Shown here: positions 1-8,128 of the stretch, one piece after another
Layout: every line of letters begins with the position of its first letter
Numbering within the stretch: position 1 is the first letter of the stretch
DNA from: a virus
Reading direction: 5' to 3' (one strand)
IMG/VR virus record: IMGVR_UViG_3300031578_000184
Span: 1 to 34,671 of that record
Length of the DNA stretch: 34,671 bases
The notes under the pieces: generated by a model
Told to the model about the DNA's origin: nothing
Database searches by the model: none
The model's input: the letters and a program-made list of their open reading frames with translations, nothing else
Position numbers and translations under genes: made by a program

Positions 1-131
1 AATGTGGAAGCACAACGGACTCAATAAACGCCAGTGTTGGTTTTAGTGTAGTTGTAGCTACTTCAGGGGATAATTATGCAACTTTGACTAAAACTCTAGT
101 AACACCAATTGATTTAAGTGCTTTTACAGAT
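1..131. repeat. Terminal repeat, left copy (circular overlap)
   Basis: Positions 1-131 match 34541-34671 with one difference (t at 5, g at 34545); 6-131 and 34546-34671 are identical. The repeat lies inside a coding frame that is continuous across the join. This is what an assembler gives for a circular or circularly permuted molecule, so the real genome is about 34,540 bp. A true short terminal repeat is possible but would be odd inside a tail gene. Confidence 0.93.
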
Positions 132-1400
132 AGGGGGAATTTTGAATTGTCTTTAACTTTAGAAGACGTTTACTATATAACCTCAATAGATTTTAGAGTA
201 GGTAATGATTCAAGTAATTATTACTCAACCAGTTTTACTACAAATTACGAGGGCAAAGCACTTGAAAATGGTGTCAATTACTTTTCAGTACCATGGGGAA
301 ACGATGTACAAGGAAAAGTTATAACAGAAACAGGAACAGTTGCAGATAATTTAATTGATTATTTATATGTTAGAATAAACTACTCAAGCAGTGCCAGTGA
401 TTTTACTGGTAACTTAAATTTCTTTGGTCATGTACAAGAAAACTTTGTCAGAAACTACCCTTGTTATAGTCAAGGAGGTGTCAATTGGAACCCAAGTTGG
501 ATGCAAAACGTAGGGAATACCTCTAATAATTTTGAAGTCAACCTGTTAAACAATACAGGCTATGGTATTGCAACACACGATATAGAGCTTTTTAATGTTG
601 CAGGCATAACAAGTGCCTCAAGCACTCAAACAGTTGATTTAAAAGGCAACTTAGAGCCTCAGATTGCTAATACCTTTACTTTAAATACTATTACTAATTT
701 AACAGATTTAAGATACTCAAACTTAAACAAAAATGAATTAATCAGGTGGACAAATACTTGGGTGGCTGGTGATATTGTAAAATTTGATAAATTAAACACA
801 ATTGTTACTAGAAACGCGGAACCTCAAGATTTTAGTGGTAAATTGCCAGGTGCGGTCAATGGTAAAAATAGGTTGCAAATGTCGGTTGTGACAGGAAGCC
901 CAACGGTTTTATCACAAACAACTGTTACAGGGTATCAAACGATGTCAGGTAATAACATGCCACCAAGTCCTTTTGTAAATTTAGCATATCAAACTTTTAC
1001 AGCTACAATAAATGGAAGCATTACAAATATTAGACTTTTAATGTCTTATTTTTTCCAAGCAATTTATATTACTACAAATGCAGCAGGAGACGAACCAGGG
1101 ACAATACTTGAAACTATTACAAGCCCTAGTGTTGGATCTCGAGAATATGTAGATATTCCTTTAAGTTTTAATATAACATCAGGCACAGTTTATGGGTTAT
1201 ATATTGTGGCAAGCGCTTTGTCAGGTGGAGAGTTAGCTTTTAATTCAGCTGGAGGGTATGGAAGCGGAGTTGGAAAAACCAAAGTAAGTACTGCAGGAAG
1301 CTGGACAACGATAGGAGATTATTATTTCCAAATAACTCAAAGCCCAACCCCATCAACAAACATTGACTGGACAGCAACCTATAAACCTTTATATCTATAG
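1..1400 (+). CDS. Distal tail protein (Dit-like), C-terminal part
   Basis: This is the 3' part of the gene that starts at 34147; joined across the circle it encodes 597 residues. The frame is open from position 3, and the first ATG inside the window (84) is internal. In full-length numbering residues about 103-275 look like a carbohydrate-binding beta-sandwich inserted in the Dit core. The core resumes and ends near 388-425 with the short strands typical of the galectin-like Dit C-terminus. Residues about 430-575 form a second added beta-rich domain. Dit hexamers join the tail tube to the tip; added binding domains usually help adhere to cell-surface sugars. The gene is followed 5 bp later by the hub gene. 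The Dit call rests on position after the tape measure and general pattern. Confidence 0.75.
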   Translation, partial: CGSTTDSINASVGFSVVVATSGDNYATLTKTLVTPIDLSAFTDRGNFELSLTLEDVYYITSIDFRVGNDSSNYYSTSFTTNYEGKALENGVNYFSVPWGNDVQGKVITETGTVADNLIDYLYVRINYSSSASDFTGNLNFFGHVQENFVRNYPCYSQGGVNWNPSWMQNVGNTSNNFEVNLLNNTGYGIATHDIELFNVAGITSASSTQTVDLKGNLEPQIANTFTLNTITNLTDLRYSNLNKNELIRWTNTWVAGDIVKFDKLNTIVTRNAEPQDFSGKLPGAVNGKNRLQMSVVTGSPTVLSQTTVTGYQTMSGNNMPPSPFVNLAYQTFTATINGSITNIRLLMSYFFQAIYITTNAAGDEPGTILETITSPSVGSREYVDIPLSFNITSGTVYGLYIVASALSGGELAFNSAGGYGSGVGKTKVSTAGSWTTIGDYYFQITQSPTPSTNIDWTATYKPLYL

Positions 1401-1405
1401 TTTTT

Positions 1406-3250
1406 ATGGCTCAAAAAGAAGTTTATATAAAAACCTACCAGAAAGCAAAAACATATACTAATAGTTTAACTTTTGATGGGACAAATGATTACATAACAAT
1501 GGGCAACCCAGCTAAATTTCAGTTTGAGAGAACAAATGTTTTTACGATTGAAGCTTGGGTTTATATCACAGCTTTTGCGGTTGATAGGGATATTTTTAGC
1601 AAGATGGTAAATTCATCAGCATTTACTGGTTATGAGTTTGCAATTACCCCAAGTGGAGCTTTGTTGTTTTATGCAATTAATAATTTCGCTATTACTAATC
1701 TCATTTTGACAACATCTGTGGGGACAGTAAAATCAAACTCTTTTAACCATGTAGTCGTTACATACAATGGGGATTCTAATGCTAATAATGTTAATTTTTA
1801 TATTAATGGGGTTTTAACGACAAAAACAATTAATAATAACTCTTTGTCAGGCTCAATTCTTAGCAGTGCTAATGCCACAATAGGCTCGAGAAACGGGGTT
1901 GTGTCATTTTTCCCTGGCCAAATACAAGAAGTTAGAATTTGGAACACAGTTAGAACAGCTCAACAAATAGTTGATAATATGTTTACAAGCTTAACAGGAG
2001 CTGAAAGCGGCTTAGTTGGCTATTATAAATTAAACGAAGGCACAGGTACGACAGCTATTGATTCAGCACCAAGTCCAGTCAATGGAACTTTGACAAACTT
2101 TCCAGCAAGTCCTTGGTCAACAACTTTAATCAGCCCTTTATTTACCAGAACTTATAAAGGTGTTTCGATTGATTATACTTTTGATTCTATTACTGGACAA
2201 GTCAATTCAGGTTATGGAGCTTTAACTTTTACTATACCTAGACAATTTGATGTGTTACAAAGTCAAGATCCACAAAACCTAGAAAATTATGAATTAGATG
2301 TAATTGCTTATGATAACCAACAGACGTCAGGAGTTACCCTTTTTAGCGGTGATGTAGTAATTGACAATAGAAAGCTAAGCGGTAGCAGTGAAAGTGTTGT
2401 ATACACGGCAATAAGCCCTTTAGAAAGGATAGAAAAAATTGATTTGATAGGGACAACTCCAGTTGTAACTTATACCAGTACAGAAATAGCTACAATTTTT
2501 AGAGATATTATTGACAAATGCAATGCTAGGGCTAAACAACAAATACTTAAATATACTAGTACAAGCATAGCGACAACTGGGAAAACTTTAACAACTACTT
2601 TTAGAAATGCTTTTATTGGAGATGCTTTAAAATCAGTATTTAAAGCTACTGATTCAGACTGGGTATGGTATATTGACGTAGATAGAACAGTTTATTTAAA
2701 ACAATTACCGACAACCCCAACTCATTATTTCTTTAATACTAAAGACATTTCAAGCGTGGAAAGGTCAACAGATAAAACTAAAATAGTAAACACTTTAAAA
2801 GTATGGGACGGAAATACAAGCCCTACAGTATTAAGAGAATATGTAAATCAATCTAGTATTGATACCTATGGTTTAAGAGTTGAAGCCATACAAGACGGAC
2901 GGTTTACCACTACAGCTGGAGCTTTAGAACTTGGAACCCGTGAAATTAGTACAAATAAATTACCAAACGATGAATTAGAATTTACAATAATTGATTCAAG
3001 TGGCGGAGGCTATGATATTGATTCTATTAAATTAGGGGATACTTTCAAAGCTTTAAATTTTAGTACACAAACTAACTTGCCAAGTTTAATGGTGGTAACA
3101 AGTAAAACGGATTATTTAGATTATTGTGTAATCAAAGCTAGTGATAGAGCGGACTTTGTAGCTAGGGAATTAGTAGCTCTTAAAAAAGAACAGTTTCAAG
3201 TTAATAATTCAGACCATCCCGCGACAGCTTATACTATTGTGAATGTTTAG
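1406..3250 (+). CDS. Tail hub protein with inserted LamG domain
   Basis: 614 residues. Residues about 20-243 form a laminin-G/concanavalin-like domain: it opens with LTFDGTNDYITMGN, has FTIEAWVY, then FYINGV and IQEVRIWN, and closes with GLVGYYKLNEGTGT. The rest (about 250-614) resembles the hub/tail-associated lysin N-terminal fold of siphophages, with strands such as YGALTFTIPR. A few N-terminal residues (YIKTYQ) precede the LamG domain and a similar strand (FTRTYKG) follows it, so the domain looks inserted into the first hub sheet. The hub closes the tail tube below Dit; LamG probably binds cell-surface glycan. No peptidase motif was seen. It ends tail-to-tail with the minus gene at 3234, overlapping by 17 bp. 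Confidence 0.7.
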   Translation: MAQKEVYIKTYQKAKTYTNSLTFDGTNDYITMGNPAKFQFERTNVFTIEAWVYITAFAVDRDIFSKMVNSSAFTGYEFAITPSGALLFYAINNFAITNLILTTSVGTVKSNSFNHVVVTYNGDSNANNVNFYINGVLTTKTINNNSLSGSILSSANATIGSRNGVVSFFPGQIQEVRIWNTVRTAQQIVDNMFTSLTGAESGLVGYYKLNEGTGTTAIDSAPSPVNGTLTNFPASPWSTTLISPLFTRTYKGVSIDYTFDSITGQVNSGYGALTFTIPRQFDVLQSQDPQNLENYELDVIAYDNQQTSGVTLFSGDVVIDNRKLSGSSESVVYTAISPLERIEKIDLIGTTPVVTYTSTEIATIFRDIIDKCNARAKQQILKYTSTSIATTGKTLTTTFRNAFIGDALKSVFKATDSDWVWYIDVDRTVYLKQLPTTPTHYFFNTKDISSVERSTDKTKIVNTLKVWDGNTSPTVLREYVNQSSIDTYGLRVEAIQDGRFTTTAGALELGTREISTNKLPNDELEFTIIDSSGGGYDIDSIKLGDTFKALNFSTQTNLPSLMVVTSKTDYLDYCVIKASDRADFVARELVALKKEQFQVNNSDHPATAYTIVNV

Positions 3251-3548
3251 AAAATAAACTTAGATAAATTCCATAAATAAAAATAGCAACTACTAAAACG
3301 GGAAATACCAAATCTAAAGTACCTCCAGTTCTAACTAAAGCAGGTGTTTTTTTACTAGCGACTGAAGTTGTAGCGATAGGTTTTCCTGGATTTTTAACAA
3401 TTACAGGTTGGTTAGGTTGGCAATATGTAGTTTGACCAACTCTAGTGTAATTTACAGGACATCTTTGACTAGGGTTAGAAGCGGAGGTACAGGCTAAAAG
3501 TTGACCAGTCACAGAGCTATAAAAGCAAGGATAAAGTGTATTATTCAT
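3234..3548 (-). CDS. Cys-containing protein with sortase-like C-terminus
   Basis: 104 residues, alone on the minus strand among tail genes. The N-terminal half has four cysteines (C8, C20, C30 and C43). The C-terminus has LVRTGG, then a hydrophobic stretch (about residues 79-97) and a short tail with K and H: the order of a sortase sorting signal (LPXTG-like, P replaced by V). No N-terminal signal peptide is visible, so a plain C-tail membrane anchor is also possible. It has its own good promoter (3559-3587) that predicts a leader of about 4 nt. Being expressed apart from the tail operon, it could act in the infected cell, for example at the surface in exclusion; this is inference. Function unknown. 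Confidence 0.7.
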   Translation of the reverse strand: MNNTLYPCFYSSVTGQLLACTSASNPSQRCPVNYTRVGQTTYCQPNQPVIVKNPGKPIATTSVASKKTPALVRTGGTLDLVFPVLVVAIFIYGIYLSLFSKHSQ

Positions 3549-3558
3549 AATAAAAAAT

Positions 3559-3587
3559 AGTGTAAACTAATAATTACACTTTGTCAA
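3559..3587 (-). promoter_or_regulatory. Promoter for the 3234-3548 gene
   Basis: On the minus strand TTGACA (3582-3587), a 17-bp spacer, then TACACT (3559-3564). The ATG begins at 3548, only 10 bp past the -10 box, so the transcript would start about 4 nt before the start codon. Confidence 0.75.
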
Positions 3588-3600
3588 ATATTAAAATAAC

Positions 3601-3629
3601 TTGACTAATATTACAGATACTCTTATTTT
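3601..3629 (+). promoter_or_regulatory. Promoter for the 3638 gene
   Basis: TTGACT (3601-3606), 17-bp spacer, TATTTT (3624-3629), ATG at 3638. It diverges from the minus promoter next to it. Predicted leader about 2 nt. Confidence 0.55.
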
Positions 3630-3637
3630 GCTATTAA

Positions 3638-3976
3638 ATGACTAGAATACTAACTTTAAACGCTAAAAATAAAAATCGTTTTCCTTGGACCTATGATAAC
3701 GATTTGACAGGATACCAGGTAATATTTCGATTAAAACAATATGTAGAGGATACATCAGCACCTTTAATTGAAGTTTTAGGGACTAAAACAGCTACAACAG
3801 CAACTTTAACAACTGGATATTTTGATGTAGATTTAACAAGTACAGATTATTCTGGCAAATATTTTTTTGAAATTGAAATAAACGATGGAGCTAGCATAAA
3901 TGCAACCCCTACAACTCCACCACTTTTTAATCAAACGCCTACAGCTTGCTTAATACAAACCCGACTTGATAACTAA
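3638..3976 (+). CDS. Small baseplate/upper-fibre-like protein
   Basis: 112 residues, beta-rich, with no membrane segment. An N-terminal stretch (FPWTYDNDLTGYQVIFRLKQ) followed by a strand-rich domain resembles the first domain of Gram-positive phage upper baseplate proteins (BppU-type), in which a small beta-sandwich fastens fibres to the tail tip. It ends 2 bp before the receptor-binding protein gene, which supports a linking role. The family assignment is by general resemblance only. Confidence 0.5.
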   Translation: MTRILTLNAKNKNRFPWTYDNDLTGYQVIFRLKQYVEDTSAPLIEVLGTKTATTATLTTGYFDVDLTSTDYSGKYFFEIEINDGASINATPTTPPLFNQTPTACLIQTRLDN

Positions 3977-3978
3977 TT

Positions 3979-5232
3979 ATGGCTACTTTTAATATTTCCA
4001 CAACCCCAACAGATATAAACATTGACCAAGCCTTTTCTTTGTCTTTACCAATGTCTGGGGTAATAACAACAATAGCAACAATAGCAAGTAACGGGATAAC
4101 TTACATACAAACCAAAACAGATTTACCAACACCCGTAGCAGGGATAATAACTTTGCCAGCTGGTAATTATGTATTTACAGCTGATGTTGATTTAACGGGG
4201 GATAGAATAGTATGTGGTGGAATTGTAGCTATAAGAGGGGTAAGTTCTGAAACTTGCTATATTAGGAGTACAGGACTAACAGGAGCAAACCCTTTGATTT
4301 ACACAGAATACACAATTCCAATGCAGAACATAAGCATTACAGCTGATTATGCTATACACGTAAATGGCGATGGTATAAGAAATGTAGCTATTGACTGGTT
4401 AGCGGTCAACTTTGTAGATTGTGCTAGGGCTGGTATTGTAGATAATGCAACTAACTTTGTATATAAATTTTCAGCTTTTCTTAATTCCTCCGATTTAGAG
4501 TTTACAGGAACCATCGGGACTATTGCTATAGAAAACAGTTTATTAAATGGCCAAAGTGCAAATACAATTTTAAAACTTCCAGCTACTTTAACTGTTACAA
4601 GGCGGTTTAGAATTATTTACAGTTCTATAATTACCTTAGCAGGCGAAACTTCAATTAATGTAGATGTAGGGGCTACAATACCTACAGAAGGCTATATATT
4701 AGATACTGTTAGTTTTTCGGGTGGCGGAACTTATTTAGCAGGTGTTGACGATACATCAAATTTAACAAGGTTTAATAACAACACTGGAATAATTAATACT
4801 TCAGTAAATGGGCAGATGTACATGCAAAATAATGCAACAGCCACCACAATAAGCAATACAACAGGCTTTTTTAAAGTTGCGGGGACTACAACTGCCAGTA
4901 CAGATAACCACAAATACACTCATACTAATAATCGGTTGACTAATGAAGCGGTAGTTAGTAGAAAATTCTTAATACAAGCTAGTTTGTCTTTTACTTCAGG
5001 CAATAATAATGTGTGTGAATTTGGATTTTATGATTCAGAACTTGCTACAATTAGAACACCCTCAAAAACTAAGAGTACAGCCAACGCTGCAGGTAGGGCT
5101 GAAAATGTTACTTTTATGTGTGTAGTAGAGCATAAATCACCAGACTATATTGAAATACACGCTAGAAATACAAGTGCAACTAATAATATTACAGTAACAG
5201 ATATGAACGTTTTAATTACTGAAATTAATTAA
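3979..5232 (+). CDS. Receptor-binding tail fibre/spike protein
   Basis: 417 residues. Residues about 35-270 are short regular beta-strands with many N, G and T, fitting a beta-helix or beta-prism shaft. Residues about 290-417 form a separate C-terminal beta-sandwich ending in TVTDMNVLITEIN, like the trimeric jelly-roll heads of phage receptor-binding proteins. It is the last gene of the tail cluster, the usual place for the host-range protein. No catalytic residues for glycan cleavage could be picked out. The 3' end is overlapped by a small minus-strand frame (5212-5316). Confidence 0.65.
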   Translation: MATFNISTTPTDINIDQAFSLSLPMSGVITTIATIASNGITYIQTKTDLPTPVAGIITLPAGNYVFTADVDLTGDRIVCGGIVAIRGVSSETCYIRSTGLTGANPLIYTEYTIPMQNISITADYAIHVNGDGIRNVAIDWLAVNFVDCARAGIVDNATNFVYKFSAFLNSSDLEFTGTIGTIAIENSLLNGQSANTILKLPATLTVTRRFRIIYSSIITLAGETSINVDVGATIPTEGYILDTVSFSGGGTYLAGVDDTSNLTRFNNNTGIINTSVNGQMYMQNNATATTISNTTGFFKVAGTTTASTDNHKYTHTNNRLTNEAVVSRKFLIQASLSFTSGNNNVCEFGFYDSELATIRTPSKTKSTANAAGRAENVTFMCVVEHKSPDYIEIHARNTSATNNITVTDMNVLITEIN

Positions 5233-5316
5233 CCCCTCCAACACCTCAATTAATTCCTGATAAACAATTTCAGGTTCTCGGTCAAAGAGTGTATTTAATC
5301 CGTCTAGCCTGCTCAT
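5212..5316 (-). CDS. Small hypothetical protein (34 aa)
   Basis: Minus-strand ATG at 5314-5316, TAA at 5212-5214. It starts inside the 46-residue gene just upstream and runs into the antisense of the fibre gene's last 21 bases. The product is acidic and amphipathic (for example IVYQELIEVLEGLI). Together with the preceding small frames it makes a compact overlapping minus-strand series. Function unknown. Confidence 0.4.
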   Translation of the reverse strand: MSRLDGLNTLFDREPEIVYQELIEVLEGLINFSN

Positions 5317-5422
5317 CATCCGTTAGCACCTCCAAACAATCCTCCACAAGCTTATTAGACAGCTCATCAGGTACAATGTCAGGGTTTTGTTTAAATTGCT
5401 CTATGGCGGTTTGTGTGGTCAT
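5282..5422 (-). CDS. Small hypothetical protein (46 aa)
   Basis: Minus-strand ATG at 5420-5422, stop TGA at 5282-5284 (one of the few TGA stops). Acidic, helical-looking (for example LSNKLVEDCLEVLTDDEQAR). It begins MTTQT, like the MTTTQQQT start of the upstream gene at 5438-5692, so the two may share a duplicated start region. Function unknown. Confidence 0.5.
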   Translation of the reverse strand: MTTQTAIEQFKQNPDIVPDELSNKLVEDCLEVLTDDEQARRIKYTL

Positions 5423-5437
5423 AATAAAAAAAATAAA

Positions 5438-5692
5438 TTAAAATATTATTTCAAACTCATCAGTAGTAACATCGTGATAATCATCGTCTTTATAGTAACT
5501 ATATTTAATTTCAACGTATAGCCCTGATTTTGTTTTACTGGCAGATATGAAACCAATAAGATTGAAACCTTCTATATCATCACAATAAGTATCAATTGCA
5601 GTCTCAATTAAAGTTTTTATACTGTTTGGTAGGGGATATGATACATCTTTAAGCCAGTTATCTAAATCGGTTTGTTGCTGTGTTGTTGTCAT
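5438..5692 (-). CDS. Hypothetical protein (84 aa)
   Basis: Small acidic soluble protein with helices in the first half and strands rich in Y and D in the second (SGLYVEIKYSYYKDDDY). No membrane segment or known motif. It begins 4 bp after the 5697-6365 gene, so the two are co-transcribed. Not recognised. Confidence 0.6.
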   Translation of the reverse strand: MTTTQQQTDLDNWLKDVSYPLPNSIKTLIETAIDTYCDDIEGFNLIGFISASKTKSGLYVEIKYSYYKDDDYHDVTTDEFEIIF

Positions 5693-5696
5693 AAAA

Positions 5697-6365
5697 TTAA
5701 ATTATAATACCTAAATATTGTTTAAGCTCTTCTTGCGAATACTTAGCCAAGATTGTTTCGGCTGTTTTTTCGGACATAAATCCTGTTGTTCTGATTCTAT
5801 ACTGCTTAAGCTCGCCAATGCTAAAAAAACCTCTATCATAATTGTAGATAATGTAACATGTATCTTCATTTGTTTCTGCACTATAATTAGCAACCCACCC
5901 CTCTTCAGCATTCAACCGATCAATCTCAAACTGTATCTCTAGCTGTTTTGTAAGCTGTTGGGTTTTCTTTTCGGCTAGATTGATGTCTTCTCTAAGAAAT
6001 ATTAAACCATTTCGCAATTCGTTTTGATAGAGGCTTTTTTGGTACTTTGCGGTATTCATCCATCGCATGCCGTCTTTGTCTAATATTTCGGTTGTAAAGT
6101 TGCCAGAGTTACAATGTTGATTTATCCAAGTAACTTCTGTGCCCTCCTCAAGCTCGCTAATAATCGAGCCGTCAGGGCGTTTTAGTATGGCTGGTTTTTC
6201 GTATTCGATTTGGAAAAATTCGGGGTAATTTAAAATATCTTGTATGTTAACTTGCAGTAAATCAGGTAAATTAATCTCTGAATATTCTTTTACAGATTCT
6301 AAATTTAACTTATCTGAAAAAGGAAAGTTTTTAATTATTGTTATTGATTTGATTTTTTGGGTCAT
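5697..6365 (-). CDS. Hypothetical protein (222 aa)
   Basis: Soluble, with an N-terminal alpha/beta part, a helical K/Q/E-rich stretch (about 115-155) that could be a short coiled coil, and a C-terminal domain (RGFFSIGELKQYRIRTTGF, then a helix). No family recognised and no catalytic motif seen. A promoter-like pair lies upstream at 6394-6422, so it may head a short unit with the two or three genes to its left. Confidence 0.65.
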   Translation of the reverse strand: MTQKIKSITIIKNFPFSDKLNLESVKEYSEINLPDLLQVNIQDILNYPEFFQIEYEKPAILKRPDGSIISELEEGTEVTWINQHCNSGNFTTEILDKDGMRWMNTAKYQKSLYQNELRNGLIFLREDINLAEKKTQQLTKQLEIQFEIDRLNAEEGWVANYSAETNEDTCYIIYNYDRGFFSIGELKQYRIRTTGFMSEKTAETILAKYSQEELKQYLGIII

Positions 6366-6393
6366 ATATTGTTAGTTATTAAATAGTGTTGTT

Positions 6394-6422
6394 ATAAAAA
6401 TACATTATTATTATTTTGTCAA
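6394..6422 (-). promoter_or_regulatory. Possible promoter for the 6365 gene
   Basis: Minus-strand TTGACA (6417-6422), 17-bp spacer, weak TTTTAT (6394-6399). It lies in the 58-bp gap between the lysozyme-like gene and the next minus gene. Leader about 22 nt. Confidence 0.45.
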
Positions 6423-6423
6423 A

Positions 6424-7347
6424 TTATATTTTAAGGTGGGCTATAAAAGCCATTGTACCGTAAATTTGTCTTGTATTGTGCCTCCTACAACCGTCTACAG
6501 CACACTGTTTCATACCAGTGTTAGAAGTTAAAAAGTTTGCAGTATAAGGGCATTTATCCCAGCCTCTAGGCGTTCCATAATCACCTCGTGCAAAAGCTCC
6601 AATTCCTGGACTATAACAGCCATTGTATAGGGCAAGGGCTTTGCCGATCAGGTTAAAGTCATCTAGCTTTGATAAATCAGCACCCCCGACTTTAGCTCGA
6701 ATATGTTGGCAGGCTCGAATAGCTTGCTGGTCAAAATCTGTAGCTGGAGAATTAGCAGGGTATCTAATTTTACTAGAATAAGCCTGAAACGCTCCTTGCC
6801 CGTTAGACCCATTATTGTATTGTAACCCTGTTTCAGTGTAATGCATAGACATTAGTAAATAGGGGTGGCAACCTTCGATATTTTCATACCTAGATTGATT
6901 CTTTTTAGCTATTTCTAAATGGGTACCTTCAGGAAAGGTAGCTCCACGCCACGGATTTTGTTTTGCATATTCTGTAAATTCACTCCAACCTGGAGCTGGT
7001 TTGCTAGATAAAACATTAGTAATAGTTGTAAGGATTGCATTGATTGGATTCGGGCTAGATTCATTCTCCAGCCCTGAGGCTTTTAAACTTTCCTCCAACT
7101 CTTCACCTTTTAATTTATTTTCTGCAATTTCTTTCTCAATATTAGCTTCCTGGATTTTTTTATCAGCTTCTAGCAAGTCAGCTTCAATTTTAGCTCTTCT
7201 ATCGTCAAAGCTTGCTTCAGCTATTTGACCTTGTTTTGGTTGGAAAACACTTAAATTCTGGATTATAGTTAAAAAGACTATAAACCCTAAAATTAAGATA
7301 ATTAGTGTTTTTGGAGACATTTGTGTTTTTGTGTTTGTTTGAGACAT
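6424..7347 (-). CDS. Membrane-anchored lysozyme-like (transglycosylase) protein
   Basis: 307 residues. A transmembrane segment at about 14-31 (TLIILILGFIVFLTIIQ) comes first, then a charged coiled coil at about 45-92, a linker, and a C-terminal domain from about 120. That domain has HPYLLMSMHYTETGL, where E172 after the hydrophobic helix matches the catalytic glutamate of soluble lytic transglycosylases, and later GKALALYNGCYSPG, recalling the helix with ALAAYN. Six cysteines (160, 233, 245, 266, 282 and 288) could form disulfides outside the cell. It probably cuts peptidoglycan glycan strands, for entry or lysis. It is transcribed away from the M23 lysis module, so two wall-cutting activities sit back to back. 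Confidence 0.7.
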   Translation of the reverse strand: MSQTNTKTQMSPKTLIILILGFIVFLTIIQNLSVFQPKQGQIAEASFDDRRAKIEADLLEADKKIQEANIEKEIAENKLKGEELEESLKASGLENESSPNPINAILTTITNVLSSKPAPGWSEFTEYAKQNPWRGATFPEGTHLEIAKKNQSRYENIEGCHPYLLMSMHYTETGLQYNNGSNGQGAFQAYSSKIRYPANSPATDFDQQAIRACQHIRAKVGGADLSKLDDFNLIGKALALYNGCYSPGIGAFARGDYGTPRGWDKCPYTANFLTSNTGMKQCAVDGCRRHNTRQIYGTMAFIAHLKI

Positions 7348-7352
7348 ATTGT

Positions 7353-7499
7353 TTATTTTTTAAATTGTTTTTTTAGATTTTTTGCTAGTTCAGCTTCTTT
7401 TTCTGCTTCTGTTTTGTAGTTCCAAAAGTAGATTGCTCCTGTAATTGATAAGCCTAAAACGATTAGGTAAATAGATAAATAGCCATAATTGAATTGCAA
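7353..7499 (-). CDS. Small one-pass membrane protein
   Basis: 48 residues from a TTG start at 7497-7499, just after the upstream gene's stop. The membrane segment (about 8-26) is followed by a K/E-rich tail (TEAEKEAELAKNLKKQFKK): the make-up of a small holin or spanin-like helper. The open frame has an ATG as far up as 7553, but that start would overlap the previous gene by 49 bp. An ATG at 7501-7503 lies in another frame and gives a less protein-like product. It sits directly upstream of the membrane-anchored lysozyme. Confidence 0.5.
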   Translation of the reverse strand: MQFNYGYLSIYLIVLGLSITGAIYFWNYKTEAEKEAELAKNLKKQFKK

Positions 7500-7504
7500 A
7501 CATA

Positions 7505-7762
7505 TTATTTTTTCGGGGTAAAATGATAAATTGATAAAACTGGAATAACCCACTCAGCATCCGCTAGAGTTATAGAATATCTTTCACTAAAATAATTAAG
7601 GTCGTCATTTTCGTTTATTTCAGCAATTGTAATACCATCTTTAATACATTGCTGGCAGATTTCAACCAACCTGTCTTTTTCTTTAATTGTTTCTGATTTA
7701 AGAAATAAAGGGTCAGCCATAAAAGACAAATCAGCAAAAGCGGACGAATATAAAAAGTGCAT
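7505..7762 (-). CDS. Hypothetical protein (85 aa)
   Basis: Soluble and acidic; contains CQQC (38-41), which looks like a redox or metal-binding pair but lacks any wider motif. The start at 7762 sits in the usual A/T-rich context; a start at the internal Met 15 (71 residues) is the alternative. Not recognised. Confidence 0.55.
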   Translation of the reverse strand: MHFLYSSAFADLSFMADPLFLKSETIKEKDRLVEICQQCIKDGITIAEINENDDLNYFSERYSITLADAEWVIPVLSIYHFTPKK

Positions 7763-7763
7763 A

Positions 7764-7835
7764 TTATTTAGTAAATAAATTAGATTCTGAAAGTTGTGAG
7801 CTTTTAAGTTGCTCTAGTTTTTGTTGTAAAGACAT
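7764..7835 (-). CDS. Possible microprotein (23 aa)
   Basis: Minus-strand ATG at 7833-7835 directly after the stop of the upstream gene, ending in TAA at 7764-7766 two bases before the next ATG. It fills the gap exactly, as the neighbouring small genes do. The product is a charged helix (MSLQQKLEQLKSSQL). Too short for certainty. Confidence 0.35.
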   Translation of the reverse strand: MSLQQKLEQLKSSQLSESNLFTK

Positions 7836-7836
7836 A

Positions 7837-7980
7837 TTAGTTATTAATTAAATTTAGTATATCAACGATTAAATCATCTTGTTTGTATATCATATAAGAG
7901 GCTAAAAGACTTTCTAACTTTTCAGCTAGTTGAATATCTAAGTCTTTTTCTGACAGTAGGTTAAATAGTTTATCAGACAT
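7837..7980 (-). CDS. Small acidic helical protein (47 aa)
   Basis: The start chosen is Met at 7978-7980 (MSDKLFNLLSEKD), because the longer frame up to 8019 would run into the 35-residue gene before it. Acidic and leucine-rich, probably all helix. Function unknown. Confidence 0.5.
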   Translation of the reverse strand: MSDKLFNLLSEKDLDIQLAEKLESLLASYMIYKQDDLIVDILNLINN

Positions 7981-7984
7981 AAGA

Positions 7985-8092
7985 TTAAAAATTAAGATTG
8001 TTAAAATCCTGTTCTGCAAGTTGTTTTAAATCGTCCTGCTCGATTGTAGTTGGTAAGATGTAATCTAATACATCTAAGATATTTGTTTGCAT
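7985..8092 (-). CDS. Small acidic protein (35 aa), first of minus operon
   Basis: Minus-strand ATG 8090-8092, TAA 7985-7987. Acidic (IEQDDLKQLAEQDF) with a hydrophobic start. It is the first frame after the minus promoter at 8129-8156 and probably opens the leftward operon. The 70-codon frame 8001-8213 on the same strand is judged a shadow. Confidence 0.5.
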   Translation of the reverse strand: MQTNILDVLDYILPTTIEQDDLKQLAEQDFNNLNF

Positions 8093-8104
8093 AGAGTGTT
8101 TTTA

Positions 8105-8121
8105 ACCTTATTAAGTAAGGT
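8105..8121 (-). promoter_or_regulatory. Hairpin in leader of the minus operon
   Basis: ACCTTA and TAAGGT form a 6-bp stem with a 5-base loop, between the minus promoter and the 8092 start codon. It has no U-run, so it is more likely a leader hairpin or operator than a terminator. Confidence 0.4.
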
Positions 8122-8128
8122 GATTTAA

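Noticed and set aside
1-131. True direct terminal repeat of a linear genome
   Set aside because: The repeat falls within one continuous gene; an assembly overlap of a circular map is simpler.
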